Source: Faecalibacterium sp. UBA1762 (GTDB lineage Bacteria; Bacillota; Clostridia; Oscillospirales; Ruminococcaceae). From it: a stretch of 64,000 nt of DNA. The position numbers and the translations under genes were made by a program. How positions within the stretch are numbered: the first letter of the stretch is position 1; each line of letters begins with the position of its first letter. Below are positions 34,128-42,675 of the stretch, one piece after another. The stretch covers positions 19,171 to 83,170 of the forward strand of contig DCHC01000041.1 of NCBI GenBank assembly GCA_002314755.1. The letters are read 5' to 3'. The notes beneath the pieces are model-generated. The model was not told where the DNA came from. It saw only the letters and a list, made by a program, of their open reading frames with translations, and made no database searches.

Positions 34128-34850
34128 ATGACGGTTTTGGGGTTGGATTCCTGTGCAAAAACAGCCGGCGTGGCGGTGGTGCAAAATGGCAAGCTATTGT
34201 ACGAAACCTATCTTGCCACCGGTTTCACCCATAGCGAAACGCTGCTGCAAATAATACAAAACGCCCTGCATTTAACCCGCCTTGTACCGGCCGATATTCA
34301 TGCTTATGCCGTCTGTGCCGGTCCGGGCAGCTTTACGGGGTTACGTATCGGTATGTCTTTGATAAAGGGCTTGGCGGATGCCGCCGAAACGCCCTGTGTA
34401 CCGATTTCCAGTCTGGAAGCGTTCGGCTTTGGTTGCGATTGTCCCGGAATTATTGTTCCTGCCATGGACGCCCGACGCGGCGAGGTATATTCTGCTGCTT
34501 TTCTGCGGGACGCAGGGAATTTCCAACGACTCAGTCCGGATGCTGCCGTTTCCGCCCAGACAGCGCTGGATACAGGACTGCATTTTTCGAAAGAATACCG
34601 GCTACCGCTCACCCTTTTGGGGGACGGCGCTGCCCTTTTGGAAAAAGCTGCTGCTATACAGAATGTCGCCGTTTCTGTCCTACCGGAAAGAACCCGCTGC
34701 CGTGCAGCCGCTGCCGCCGCCGAAATGGGTTATTCTGCCGTGCTGGCCGGCAAAACGGTCAGTGCCGCCGCGCTTCGACCGGACTATCACCGTCTGTGCC
34801 AGGCAGAGCGTGAACGCGCCGAAAAGCTGGCAAACACCCATTCCCTGTAA
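34128..34850 (+). CDS. tsaB: tRNA threonylcarbamoyladenosine biosynthesis protein TsaB
   Basis: Non-catalytic scaffold of the t6A synthase, related to the TsaD/HSP70 fold. 240 aa. The N-terminal LGLDSCAKTAGVAVV, then CAGPGSFTGLRIG near residue 65 and PAMDARRGEVYSA near 120, are diagnostic. GGGAG and GAGG sites precede the ATG. It sits between tsaE and rpiB; the often-linked rimI and tsaD are absent here. Confidence 0.94.
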   Translation: MTVLGLDSCAKTAGVAVVQNGKLLYETYLATGFTHSETLLQIIQNALHLTRLVPADIHAYAVCAGPGSFTGLRIGMSLIKGLADAAETPCVPISSLEAFGFGCDCPGIIVPAMDARRGEVYSAAFLRDAGNFQRLSPDAAVSAQTALDTGLHFSKEYRLPLTLLGDGAALLEKAAAIQNVAVSVLPERTRCRAAAAAAEMGYSAVLAGKTVSAAALRPDYHRLCQAERERAEKLANTHSL

Positions 34851-34904
34851 GCTTCATTGTCCGGTTCTGTATTTGCTGCCGCCATATCGGCAAGGCCGCC
34901 TTTT

Positions 34905-34933
34905 TTGACCGGACACTGTCCCTATACTATATT
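34905..34933 (+). promoter_or_regulatory. Sigma-A promoter for rpiB
   Basis: TTGACC (34905-34910), 17-bp spacer, TATATT (34928-34933). The -35 lies inside an inverted repeat (TGTCCGGT at 34858, ACCGGACA at 34908) that also encloses a TTGC-GCCG/CGGCAA hairpin followed by TTTTTT, the likely tsaB terminator. Confidence 0.55.
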
Positions 34934-34952
34934 CGATAAGGAGTTGTTAAGT

Positions 34953-35390
34953 ATGAAAGTTGCATTCGGTGCAGACCATGGTGGTTACCTGTTAAAGGAA
35001 GAGGTAAAAAAACATTTGGACGAACGCGGTATACCCTATGAGGATTTTGGTTGCTTTTTGGAAGAAAGTGTGGATTATCCCGATATGGCAGTGCCGCCCT
35101 GCAAAGCGGTTTTGGCAGGCGAGTGTGATTTAGCCCTGTTATTCTGCGGTACCGGTGTAGGGATCAGCATGGCAGCCAATAAAATCAAAGGAATCCGTGC
35201 CTGCTGTTGCTCCGATGTTTTCAGCGCAAAATATACCCGTTTACACAACAATGCCAACGCCCTGTGTCTGGGCGGCAGAGTGGTCGGCCCCGGCCTCGCC
35301 TGTGAGCTGGTGGATGTTTTTCTAGACAGCGAATTTGAGGGCGGTCGACATCAGCGCCGCGTTGATAAGGTTATGGCATTGGAGAAATAA
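34953..35390 (+). CDS. rpiB: Ribose-5-phosphate isomerase B
   Basis: Interconverts ribose 5-phosphate and ribulose 5-phosphate. 145 aa, the usual RpiB/LacAB size. The N-terminal GADHGGYLLKEE, the CGTGVGISMAANKIKGIRA loop with the catalytic Cys, and RLHNNANALCLGGR identify the family; this is RpiB rather than a LacA/LacB pair because only one gene is present. The ATG at 34953 follows AAGGAG; the longer reading from 34857 runs through the promoter and is discarded. It works with the transketolase at 18861-20655. Confidence 0.94.
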   Translation: MKVAFGADHGGYLLKEEVKKHLDERGIPYEDFGCFLEESVDYPDMAVPPCKAVLAGECDLALLFCGTGVGISMAANKIKGIRACCCSDVFSAKYTRLHNNANALCLGGRVVGPGLACELVDVFLDSEFEGGRHQRRVDKVMALEK

Positions 35391-35456
35391 GCTTTTCCAC
35401 TAAAAAGTCCGTATTATGGTAACCCATTTTTTATAAAAACAAAGGAGAATATTCGT

Positions 35457-36089
35457 ATGAGCAACACAGTGTTTATTGCAGACCATCCCCTGGTGAAGCA
35501 CAAAATTTCTCACCTGCGCGACAAAAAAACTGGTACCAAGGAATTTAAAGAGCTGGTAAGCGAAATTGCCACCCTGTTGTGCTACGAGGCTACCCGCGAT
35601 CTGCCCACTGAGAATGTTTCCGTTGAGACCCCCATCACTGCAGCCGAAGTACCCATGCTATCCGGCCGTAAGCTGGCATTGGTTCCCATTCTGCGTGCAG
35701 GTTTGGGTATGGTTGACGGCATGCTGACCCTGTTGCCTGCAGCAAAAATCGGTCATATCGGTCTGTATCGCAACGAGGAGACCCTGGAACCCGTCGAGTA
35801 CTACTGCAAGCTGCCCGCTGACATCCACGAGCGTGAAGTGATTGTACTGGACCCCATGCTGGCCACCGGCGGCAGCGCCTGCGATGCCATTACACAAATC
35901 AAAAAACGGGGTGCAAAGCACATCAAATTTATCTGCATCATCGCTGCCCCCTGCGGTTTGGAGCGTCTGCAGAAAACGCACCCCGATGTAGACATCTACA
36001 TTGGTCAGCTGGATGATCACCTGAACGAGAACGGCTATATTGTCCCCGGTCTGGGCGATGCCGGTGACCGTATTTTCGGTACAAAATAA
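35457..36089 (+). CDS. upp: Uracil phosphoribosyltransferase
   Basis: Salvages uracil with PRPP to UMP. 210 aa. It opens with DHPLVKHKISHLRDKKTGTKEF, typical of Upp; the PRPP loop is LDPMLATGGSA and the uracil-binding end is NENGYIVPGLGDAGDR. The ATG follows AAAGGAG. It lies 66 bp after rpiB and is probably co-transcribed. Confidence 0.96.
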   Translation: MSNTVFIADHPLVKHKISHLRDKKTGTKEFKELVSEIATLLCYEATRDLPTENVSVETPITAAEVPMLSGRKLALVPILRAGLGMVDGMLTLLPAAKIGHIGLYRNEETLEPVEYYCKLPADIHEREVIVLDPMLATGGSACDAITQIKKRGAKHIKFICIIAAPCGLERLQKTHPDVDIYIGQLDDHLNENGYIVPGLGDAGDRIFGTK

Positions 36090-36101
36090 AACGGTGGTCT
36101 T

Positions 36102-36359
36102 ATGAAAAATATCTTTCGTATACTGCTTTCCACTGTGGTTACCGCCGCAATACTGTGGGTGCTTGCCTACACACGGTTTTATTATATCAGCGAAAGCACC
36201 TTAGGTGACACCGTGGATCATGTGATACTGTTGTCCTTGACCGTTCTTGCCGGTTTGACAGTTTTGCTGTACCTGCGCAGTTGCTTTTCACTGATCTTTC
36301 AAATCATCCGCCACCATATTCACCGTAAAGCAAAGCCTGCCACATCCGGAAAGCCCTAG
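36102..36359 (+). CDS. Small membrane protein of unknown function
   Basis: 85 aa with two hydrophobic helices (about residues 5-25 and 40-60) and a basic C-terminal tail (HHIHRKAKP). It starts 12 nt after the upp stop with only a weak GGTGG site, so it is probably translated with upp. No family is recognised. The terminator right after it marks the end of the tsaE-upp cluster. Confidence 0.6.
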   Translation: MKNIFRILLSTVVTAAILWVLAYTRFYYISESTLGDTVDHVILLSLTVLAGLTVLLYLRSCFSLIFQIIRHHIHRKAKPATSGKP

Positions 36360-36388
36360 TAAGAAATTTTTCATAACCTGTAAACCGT

Positions 36389-36440
36389 AAAACGCCCGAC
36401 GGGACTCACTGTTACACAATGATTTCCCGCCGGGTTTTGT
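36389..36440 (+). terminator. Terminator after the upp cluster
   Basis: AAAAC-CCCG-CGGGA (36389-36404) pairs with TCCCG-CGGG-TTTT across a ~20-nt loop, ending in TTTTGTTT. Confidence 0.6.
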
Positions 36441-36468
36441 TTCAGTCCGCGTCTTCGCTCTGTTTTAA

Positions 36469-36672
36469 TCAGTTTTCATAGTCACACTCTTTACCCAACA
36501 GTGGGATACAGCAGACCGCTGCAATACCTACCAGAATATAGATAATGCGGCCAACCCAGTTAAAACCACCGCAGATCCAATTGACCAGATTAAAATTGAA
36601 AAGCCCTACCAGTCCCCAGTTCAGTCCACCAATGATTACCAGACACAAACAGATTTTATAAAAGGTTGACAT
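36469..36672 (-). CDS. DUF378 domain-containing membrane protein
   Basis: 67 aa with two helices and the DUF378 signature VIIGGLNWGLVGLF followed by LVNWICG and a second helix. Function unknown; these small proteins are common in Firmicutes. It has a strong AAAGGAGAG ribosome binding site 6 nt before the ATG. Monocistronic, divergent from ispE. Confidence 0.88.
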   Translation of the reverse strand: MSTFYKICLCLVIIGGLNWGLVGLFNFNLVNWICGGFNWVGRIIYILVGIAAVCCIPLLGKECDYEN

Positions 36673-36798
36673 TTTTTCTCTCCTTTCGGTGATAATTGCG
36701 GCTTACCCTACCGCCGGACTGCAATGGTAGTATGTGTTGTTTTTTCAATTTTATAACTGCGGTATTATTACACATTTTTTCGGAGGGCTTACCCTATC

Positions 36799-37680
36799 AT
36801 GGAAATATTAACTGTGCATGCCCCTGCCAAGGTCAATTTGTCCCTGGCGGTACGCGGTATTCGTCCTGACGGCTACCATGAGCTGGATATGCTGATGCAG
36901 GCGGTCAGCCTGTATGAAACCGTCATTCTGCAAAAAGCCAAGGCCATTAGTCTAATCTGCCGCAGCGCAGATGGTGCACTTGCGGCGGATATTCCTACGG
37001 ACAGCCGCAACCTCGCCTTTCGTGCCGCCCAGCTCTTTTTTAAAAAAGCCGGTATTCCCGGCGGTGTGCAGCTGGAAATCATTAAAGCGGTTCCCTCTCA
37101 GGCCGGTATGGCAGGCGGCAGCGCAGATGCAGCCGGCGTTCTGTGGGGTTTAAACGTCCTTTACGGCACGAATTTTTCCCTAAGCAACCTATGTGAATGG
37201 GGTTCTGATCTGGGAAGCGATGTACCGTTTTGCCTTATCGGCGGCACCGCCCGGGTCAAGGGCAGAGGGGAGCTGGTGAAGCCACTTTCCCCTTTGACCG
37301 GCTGCTTTTTGGTTGCTGTTATGCCACCACAGGGCGTCAGCACCCCTGTCGGTTTTGCCCGTTACGATGCTTCTCCTATGCCGGTACAGCCAGATGTAGA
37401 CCGCTGCGCCGCGGCCATCTGCCGACAAGAGCTTTCTGAAGTTTTCACCTCGGCAGGCAACGCTTTGCAGCAGGCCTGTTCCGGACCGGATACTGCCAAC
37501 ATCTTACATACTCTGCAGCTTTCCGGTGCCAAAGCCCAGTTATTGACCGGTACCGGTGCCGTATGCTACGGTTTGTTTGACCGGGAGGATACTGCCCGCT
37601 CCGCTGCCGCCCTTTTGTCACAAAAATATCCTCGGACCTATTTTCTGCAACCGGAAAGCCGGGGTCCCCACTGCATTTGA
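36799..37680 (+). CDS. ispE: 4-diphosphocytidyl-2-C-methyl-D-erythritol kinase
   Basis: GHMP-family kinase of the MEP isoprenoid pathway. 293 aa. N-terminal APAKVNLSLAVRG with the substrate Lys, DGYHELDMLMQAVSLYE, and the ATP loop AGMAGGSADAAG near residue 105 identify IspE. The start ATG follows GGAGGG. No other MEP gene is in the window. Confidence 0.95.
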   Translation: MEILTVHAPAKVNLSLAVRGIRPDGYHELDMLMQAVSLYETVILQKAKAISLICRSADGALAADIPTDSRNLAFRAAQLFFKKAGIPGGVQLEIIKAVPSQAGMAGGSADAAGVLWGLNVLYGTNFSLSNLCEWGSDLGSDVPFCLIGGTARVKGRGELVKPLSPLTGCFLVAVMPPQGVSTPVGFARYDASPMPVQPDVDRCAAAICRQELSEVFTSAGNALQQACSGPDTANILHTLQLSGAKAQLLTGTGAVCYGLFDREDTARSAAALLSQKYPRTYFLQPESRGPHCI

Positions 37681-37738
37681 GCAAACTGCGAAACCGACAA
37701 AACCTAAAAGCACCTAAATATTCCGCGCAAAATACCCC

Positions 37739-37767
37739 TGTGCAAACCGTACAGAATGTGGTAAGAT
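37739..37767 (+). promoter_or_regulatory. Probable promoter of the GH106-like gene
   Basis: TGTGCA (37739-37744), 17-bp spacer, TAAGAT (37762-37767). The -35 is poor, as expected for an activated or controlled promoter; the -10 overlaps the palindrome described next. Confidence 0.45.
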
Positions 37768-37780
37768 ATACATGTATATC
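37765..37780 (+). promoter_or_regulatory. Perfect 16-bp palindrome, likely operator
   Basis: GATATACATGTATATC is its own reverse complement and overlaps the -10 and start-site region of the GH106-like gene, the right place for a repressor to block initiation. Two further inverted repeats follow in the leader (CGGC/GCCG at 37780-37802 and TGGGTG/CACCCA at 37809-37832). The cognate regulator is not in the window. Confidence 0.5.
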
Positions 37781-37860
37781 GGCAAGCTTTCCCAGTTAGC
37801 CGATCAATTGGGTGTTCATACTTTGGCACCCATATTCAGAAAAAGGAGGAGAATGAATCC

Positions 37861-40701
37861 GTGAAAGATATCATTCGAGAGTTCAAAACGCTGGACCTGC
37901 GCGAGTACACCTCTGTCCCCTTCTGGAGCTGGAACAACCAGCTGTGCGATGAAGAGCTGATTGCTCAGATTCACGCTATGAAGGACGCCGGCATCATGGG
38001 CTTTACTATGCATGCCCGTACCGGCTTAAAGGTGCCCTACCTGTCCGAAGAATGGTTCCATTACATTGAAGTCTGCCTGAACGAGGCCGCTAAGCTGGGT
38101 ATGCATGCCCTTGTGTACGATGAAAACGGATGGCCTAGCGGCTTTGTCGGCGGCAAGCTGCTGTCTGATCCGGAAAACCTGGCACAGTATCTGCGCTATG
38201 AGGTCAAGGACAGCTTTGACGCCACCGCTTTCGGTGTTTACACTGTGACCGACGGCGTTGCCCAGCGCATAGAGGCCCCCAGCGCTGACGCAAACGCATA
38301 CCACTGTGTCTATCTGAAAAGCAGCCCTGCCAACACCGACATCTTGAACCCCAGGGTGATGGATCAGTTTATCAACGACACCTACGAGGAATACTATCGC
38401 CGTTTCGGTGACCGTTTCGGTAAGGAGCTGCTGGGCTTTTTCACTGATGAGCCCCAGTACTACCGCTACGAGACCCCGTACACCCGGGTTGCTGCCCCTG
38501 TCTGGGCAGAGCGGTACGGCAGCGACATCCGTGACGGTCTGGTATACCTGTTTATTCTCAGTGAAGCCGGTTACGAGTTCCGTACCCGTTACTACAGTCT
38601 GATGAATGAATTGTATACCACCAACTATTATAAACGCCTGTTTGACTGGTGTACCGATCACAACTGCGTCTTTACCGGCCACAGTATCGAAGAGTCCAGT
38701 CTGAACATGCAGATGTGGGGCGGCGCTGCCTGCACCCCCTCTTACGAGTATGAGACCTGGCCCGGTATTGACCACCTGGGTCGCTTCCCTGCAGCACGGC
38801 TTTCCGCCAAGCAGATTGGTAGTGCCGCTCAGCAGCTGGGTAAAAAGCATGTCCTGACTGAGACCTACGGCTGCTCCGGATGGGATGCCACCCCCCGTGA
38901 GCTGCGCTGCATCGGCGACGCCCAGTATGTGCGCGGCGTCAACCTAATGTGCCAGCATCTGTCCAGCTACAGCCTGAAGGGTCAAGGCAAACTGGATCAT
39001 CCGCCGTGTTTCTCCCGACATATGACCTGGTGGAGCGAGTACAAGCAGTTCAATGAATATTTTGACCGTTTGGGTTATCTGGTTGCCAACAGCAAGGATA
39101 TTGTCAATGCCGTTGTCATCAACCCCATGGCAAGCGTCTATTTGGACTATCTGCGTTTGGACGAGCAGTATGTCGCCGACCTGGATGCCAAGCTGATCGA
39201 GCTTCAGGACGCGTTGACCGATCACTGTGTCAGTTATCACCTGGCAGATGAGACCGTCATGGCAAAATACGGCAAGGTCGAAAACGGTAAGTTTTGTGTC
39301 GGCGCCTGCAGCTATAACAGCGTTATTTTGCCCTACTGCCGTAGCCTGTCTGCTTCTACCAAAGCTTTGCTGCAGCAGTTTGTCGCGGCCGGCGGCCATG
39401 TCTATCTGTTTGACGGAGTTCCTGCCTATACCGGCGGTATTTCCGATGACTACAGCTTCTTAAACGAAACCTTGGCTGACAGCTTTGAGACCATCGCTTC
39501 TGCCGAGGCTCTGCCCATCCGCAGCGAGGGAAAAATTCAATTTGCCAACCGCATTGGTGACGGCTACCATATGGTATTTGTGGTAAATGAGACCGATAAG
39601 GATGCCTTCTTCACCCTGCCGGGGGGCAAGTTTGTCAAGGCTGACCTGAATGCCCTGACCGTAGAAAAGGCAGAAAGCAGTTACAAGCTGGAAGCCGGTA
39701 AGTCCATGCTCTTCTTTAAGGATTATCCCTGCGGTCTGTTTGGCGTACGCCGGGCACGTAGCTACGCCGACGGCGAGATTGATATCACCCCGGAGTTCCG
39801 GTTTGAAAACGGCAATGACAACGTCACCATTCTGGACTATGTCAGCATCAGCAAAAACGGTGTCGATTTTGATGAGCCCCACTACATTTACGAGGTATTT
39901 GAGCGGCTGGTCAAGGAGGACTACCAGGGTGAGTTGTGGGTAAAGTATCATTTTACGGTGAAAAACAAGCCCAGCCGGGTCAAACTGCTTTGTGAACAGA
40001 ACGATCAAAAGTGGTTCAAGCTGAACGGTACTGAAATTCAACCTGATCAGAGCGCGTTCGATATCTTCTATCAGGAGGCCCAAATTGCCGGGCTGCTGCA
40101 GGAGGGCGACAATGATCTGGTCTACCAGGTGAAATGGTGGCAGGACCCCAATGTCCGATATGCTCTATTTGACCCGGAGGCAACCGAAAGTCTGCGCAAC
40201 TGTCTTGCTTTTGACACCGAGATCGAGCCGGTGTTCCTGATTGGTGACTTTAAGCTTGACGGGGACCGTGCCTTGATTACCGATGATAGTGCTGTCCGGC
40301 TGCAGGATATCCCCGGCAGCGGTTATAAGCACTTCTGCGGCTCCAAAACCTTTACCGCCCGTATCACCGCCGAAAAGGCCCACGCTCTGTTGACCCTGGA
40401 CGGCCGTTATATGGTTTGCGGTGTCAAGGTGAACGGCATTTCCGTCGGCTCCAGCGTGCTGGACAACACCGTTGCTCTGACGCTGAACAAGGGCGAGGAA
40501 AATATCGTAGAGCTGACCGTTACCTCCAGTCTGCGCAACATGTTCGGACCCCATCACATGGGTTGCGAACCAGCCGGTGTCAGCCCGATCTGCTTTACCA
40601 TGCGCGGCGGTTGGGAAAACGGTGAAAACCCCGATTACCATCCCGACTACAACACGGTTCCCTTTGGTCTGACCGGTGTGACCCTGCGGTATGAGAAATA
40701 A
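37861..40701 (+). CDS. Glycoside hydrolase, GH106/alpha-L-rhamnosidase-like
   Basis: Large cytoplasmic protein of 946 aa. The N-terminal ~400 residues follow the Glyco_hydro_106 pattern: VPFWSWNNQLCDEEL, GIMGFTMHARTGL, ALVYDENGWPSGFVGGKL, later LTETYGCSGWDATPRE. The middle part (~450-560) resembles a Rossmann/trimerisation-like segment, and the C-terminal ~350 residues are beta-rich, sandwich-type. The start is GTG, 11 nt after AGGAGG. A three-codon ATG frame overlaps it but ends at TGA. Rhamnoside hydrolysis is the best family guess; many PF17132 proteins are untested. Confidence 0.78.
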   Translation: MKDIIREFKTLDLREYTSVPFWSWNNQLCDEELIAQIHAMKDAGIMGFTMHARTGLKVPYLSEEWFHYIEVCLNEAAKLGMHALVYDENGWPSGFVGGKLLSDPENLAQYLRYEVKDSFDATAFGVYTVTDGVAQRIEAPSADANAYHCVYLKSSPANTDILNPRVMDQFINDTYEEYYRRFGDRFGKELLGFFTDEPQYYRYETPYTRVAAPVWAERYGSDIRDGLVYLFILSEAGYEFRTRYYSLMNELYTTNYYKRLFDWCTDHNCVFTGHSIEESSLNMQMWGGAACTPSYEYETWPGIDHLGRFPAARLSAKQIGSAAQQLGKKHVLTETYGCSGWDATPRELRCIGDAQYVRGVNLMCQHLSSYSLKGQGKLDHPPCFSRHMTWWSEYKQFNEYFDRLGYLVANSKDIVNAVVINPMASVYLDYLRLDEQYVADLDAKLIELQDALTDHCVSYHLADETVMAKYGKVENGKFCVGACSYNSVILPYCRSLSASTKALLQQFVAAGGHVYLFDGVPAYTGGISDDYSFLNETLADSFETIASAEALPIRSEGKIQFANRIGDGYHMVFVVNETDKDAFFTLPGGKFVKADLNALTVEKAESSYKLEAGKSMLFFKDYPCGLFGVRRARSYADGEIDITPEFRFENGNDNVTILDYVSISKNGVDFDEPHYIYEVFERLVKEDYQGELWVKYHFTVKNKPSRVKLLCEQNDQKWFKLNGTEIQPDQSAFDIFYQEAQIAGLLQEGDNDLVYQVKWWQDPNVRYALFDPEATESLRNCLAFDTEIEPVFLIGDFKLDGDRALITDDSAVRLQDIPGSGYKHFCGSKTFTARITAEKAHALLTLDGRYMVCGVKVNGISVGSSVLDNTVALTLNKGEENIVELTVTSSLRNMFGPHHMGCEPAGVSPICFTMRGGWENGENPDYHPDYNTVPFGLTGVTLRYEK

Positions 40702-40732
40702 TCAATTACCGTATCTGACCTCTTAATTTCTG

Positions 40733-40769
40733 CCGGGAGACGGTATTCCGTCTCCCGGTTTTCTTTTTT
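40733..40769 (+). terminator. Terminator of the GH106-like gene
   Basis: CCGGGAGACGG (40733-40743) pairs perfectly with CCGTCTCCCGG (40748-40758), followed by TTTTCTTTTTT. Confidence 0.92.
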
Positions 40770-40875
40770 CATACTTCTCATTCAACCCTTTTTGCATATT
40801 TTTACTTTTTATACAATTAATGTGCTATTTCTTCTTGATTTTTTCGTTTTTTCTGCAAGTTATTGCATATAAAGG

Positions 40876-40904
40876 TTGACAATTCCTGCATATTCTTTTA
40901 TAAT
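40876..40904 (+). promoter_or_regulatory. Perfect consensus sigma-A promoter of the amino-acid ABC operon
   Basis: TTGACA (40876-40881), 17-bp spacer, TATAAT (40899-40904). All twelve core bases match, so strong constitutive transcription is expected. Confidence 0.9.
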
Positions 40905-40921
40905 ACTATATATAGACAAAA

Positions 40922-40944
40922 TTCACCGGCAATCTGCCGGTGAA
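40922..40944 (+). other. 5'-terminal hairpin of the amino-acid ABC mRNA
   Basis: TTCACCGGCA (40922-40931) pairs with TGCCGGTGAA (40935-40944): 10 perfect pairs around a 3-nt loop, starting about 10 nt after the predicted transcription start. It is followed by an A-rich, not T-rich, stretch and then the ribosome binding site, so it fits a 5' stabilising stem rather than a terminator. Confidence 0.7.
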
Positions 40945-40966
40945 AAAACAAAAGAGGTTAACCGTT

Positions 40967-41800
40967 ATGAAAAAGACTTTTAAAACCGCAGCAGTTCTGC
41001 TGCTGACTCTTGTTATGGCTTTAAGCCTGTTCACCGGCTGCGTTGAACAGAAAACCGCTGATTCCAACGCCTTGATTCTCGGTACCAGCGCGGATTACGC
41101 TCCATTTGAATTTATGTACGCCGACGAAAACGGCGAAATGCAATACGCCGGTGTGGATGTCTCGGTAGCAAAGTATATTGCCGACAGTATGGGTAAGGAC
41201 CTGCAGATTGAAAACATGAGCTTTGACTATCTGCTGACCAGCCTGTCCAAGGGTGAATACGATATTGTTATCGCCGCTATGGAGGCCACCGATGAACGTT
41301 TAAACTCCGCCGATTTTTCTGATCCCTACTATACTGACATTCCTCCCATGATTTTGACCAAAGCTGCCAATGCCGACAGCTACAAGACTTTGGCTGATTT
41401 TGACGGCAAAAATGTCGGTGCTCAAAACGCTACCACCAAAGCTGACATTGTCACCAACGATATGCCCGGTGCAAATCTGGTTTCTCTGGCTTTGGTGACC
41501 GATCTGGTCAACGAGCTGATTTACGACAAGGTCGATGCTATTGTTCTGGACGGTGCTGTTGCTATGGAATACGCCGCCGAAAACAGCGATTTGGTTGTCT
41601 GTGCCGCTTCTGATGAGCTAGGTACAGCTGAGCCTTACTGCATCGCTGTTCAGAAGGGTGACCCCAAGGGTTTGCTGCCCGCCATCAATGAGGCCATTGC
41701 CAAGATGAACGAGGAAAATAAAATTGAGCAGTTCATTGCCGATGCAGATGCTTTGAGCGGTGTTGCCGTTGAGGTTTCCGCTGACGCACCTATAGAATAA
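40967..41800 (+). CDS. Amino-acid ABC transporter substrate-binding lipoprotein (SBP_bac_3)
   Basis: Receptor for a polar amino-acid ABC importer. 277 aa with a lipoprotein signal (lipobox FTGC, Cys25). The mature part has the family order LGTSADYAPFEF, AGVDVSVAKYIADSM, ATDERLNSADFSDPYY with the carboxylate-binding Arg. AAAGAGG precedes the ATG at 40967; the earlier in-frame ATG lies in the 5' hairpin. It is the first gene of an operon with permease and ATPase genes, separated from the permease by a hairpin terminator. Ligand not determinable. Confidence 0.94.
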   Translation: MKKTFKTAAVLLLTLVMALSLFTGCVEQKTADSNALILGTSADYAPFEFMYADENGEMQYAGVDVSVAKYIADSMGKDLQIENMSFDYLLTSLSKGEYDIVIAAMEATDERLNSADFSDPYYTDIPPMILTKAANADSYKTLADFDGKNVGAQNATTKADIVTNDMPGANLVSLALVTDLVNELIYDKVDAIVLDGAVAMEYAAENSDLVVCAASDELGTAEPYCIAVQKGDPKGLLPAINEAIAKMNEENKIEQFIADADALSGVAVEVSADAPIE

Positions 41801-41858
41801 AAAATCGCTTTTCTCGGTCTTATCTCACACAGACCGTTGTAAATTGAATACTTTATGG

Positions 41859-41893
41859 AAAATACAAAGTCGTAACCCGACTTTGTATTTTCG
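41859..41893 (+). terminator. Intra-operon terminator after the binding-protein gene
   Basis: AAAATACAAAGTCG (41859-41872) pairs perfectly with CGACTTTGTATTTT (41878-41891). The 14-bp stem ends in its own T tract, and the permease start is 50 bp downstream, so it should allow only partial read-through. Confidence 0.8.
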
Positions 41894-41940
41894 TTATCTT
41901 ACAGAATTATACAATCAGATAGAAAGGAGCGATTTTTACT

Positions 41941-42675
41941 ATGGATTGGTCCGAATTATTTATCGGTGTATCTCCGGCAGGTTTTCTGAACTTTTCTTTT
42001 TTACCTAAATACGGCAGCTTTTTTCTAAAGGGTGTCGCGTATACTTTACTGCTGGCTGTGGTTTCGGTTGCTTTGGCTGTACTGCCCGCACTGCTTCTGG
42101 CGATTATGCGGCTGAGCAAGAAAAAGGCTGTTCAGGCTATCTCGGGGGCTTATATCGCAGTATTCCGCTCCACCCCGCTGCTGGTACAACTGACCATTAT
42201 CTACTTTGGTCTGTTTTCTGTCATAAAAATACCCACCGTTACCATTTTGGGTTTTGTGGATATTTCCCGCTTTATTCCCGGTGTGGTTGCCCTGGCGCTG
42301 AACAGCTCTGCCTATGTTGCCGAAATTTTCCGTGCCGGTATTCTGGCGGTGGATGCCGGTCAGACTGAGGCTGCCCGCAGTTTGGGACTTTCCGCCTTTA
42401 AAACCATGCGTTTGGTAGTGCTGCCGCAGGCAATTAAAAATGTTTTACCCGCCCTTGCCAACGAAATTGTGACTATGGTCAAGGAGTCCAGTATCTGTTC
42501 TACCCTGGGCATGGCAGAGCTGATGTTTGCCGCAAAGACAGTAGCCACCACCACCTATATTTCCATCGGGCCGTATGTGTTAGCTGCCCTGGTTTATTTC
42601 TGTATCAATTTCCCTGCAAGCAAGATTATTGAAGCAATAGAGAGGAGAATGCGCCGTGGAGACAAACGGGCTTGA
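41941..42675 (+). CDS. Amino-acid ABC transporter permease (HisM/GlnP type)
   Basis: Membrane subunit of the amino-acid importer, 244 aa, about five helices. VAYTLLLAVVSVALAV opens the first, VFRSTPLLVQLTIIYFGLF follows, and the EAA loop is EAARSLGLSAFKTMRLVVLPQA-like, contacting the ATPase. The ATG follows AAAGGAG. The 3' end overlaps the ATPase gene by 20 nt. Confidence 0.95.
   Translation: MDWSELFIGVSPAGFLNFSFLPKYGSFFLKGVAYTLLLAVVSVALAVLPALLLAIMRLSKKKAVQAISGAYIAVFRSTPLLVQLTIIYFGLFSVIKIPTVTILGFVDISRFIPGVVALALNSSAYVAEIFRAGILAVDAGQTEAARSLGLSAFKTMRLVVLPQAIKNVLPALANEIVTMVKESSICSTLGMAELMFAAKTVATTTYISIGPYVLAALVYFCINFPASKIIEAIERRMRRGDKRA

Noticed and set aside
33986..34234. 82-codon frame in the tsaE-tsaB gap
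   Set aside because: It overlaps the start of tsaB in another frame, has basic low-information composition and lacks a ribosome binding site.
37853..37864. ATG start just before the GH106-like gene
   Set aside because: It encodes only three codons before TGA and is out of frame with the conserved protein; the GTG at 37861 is in frame.
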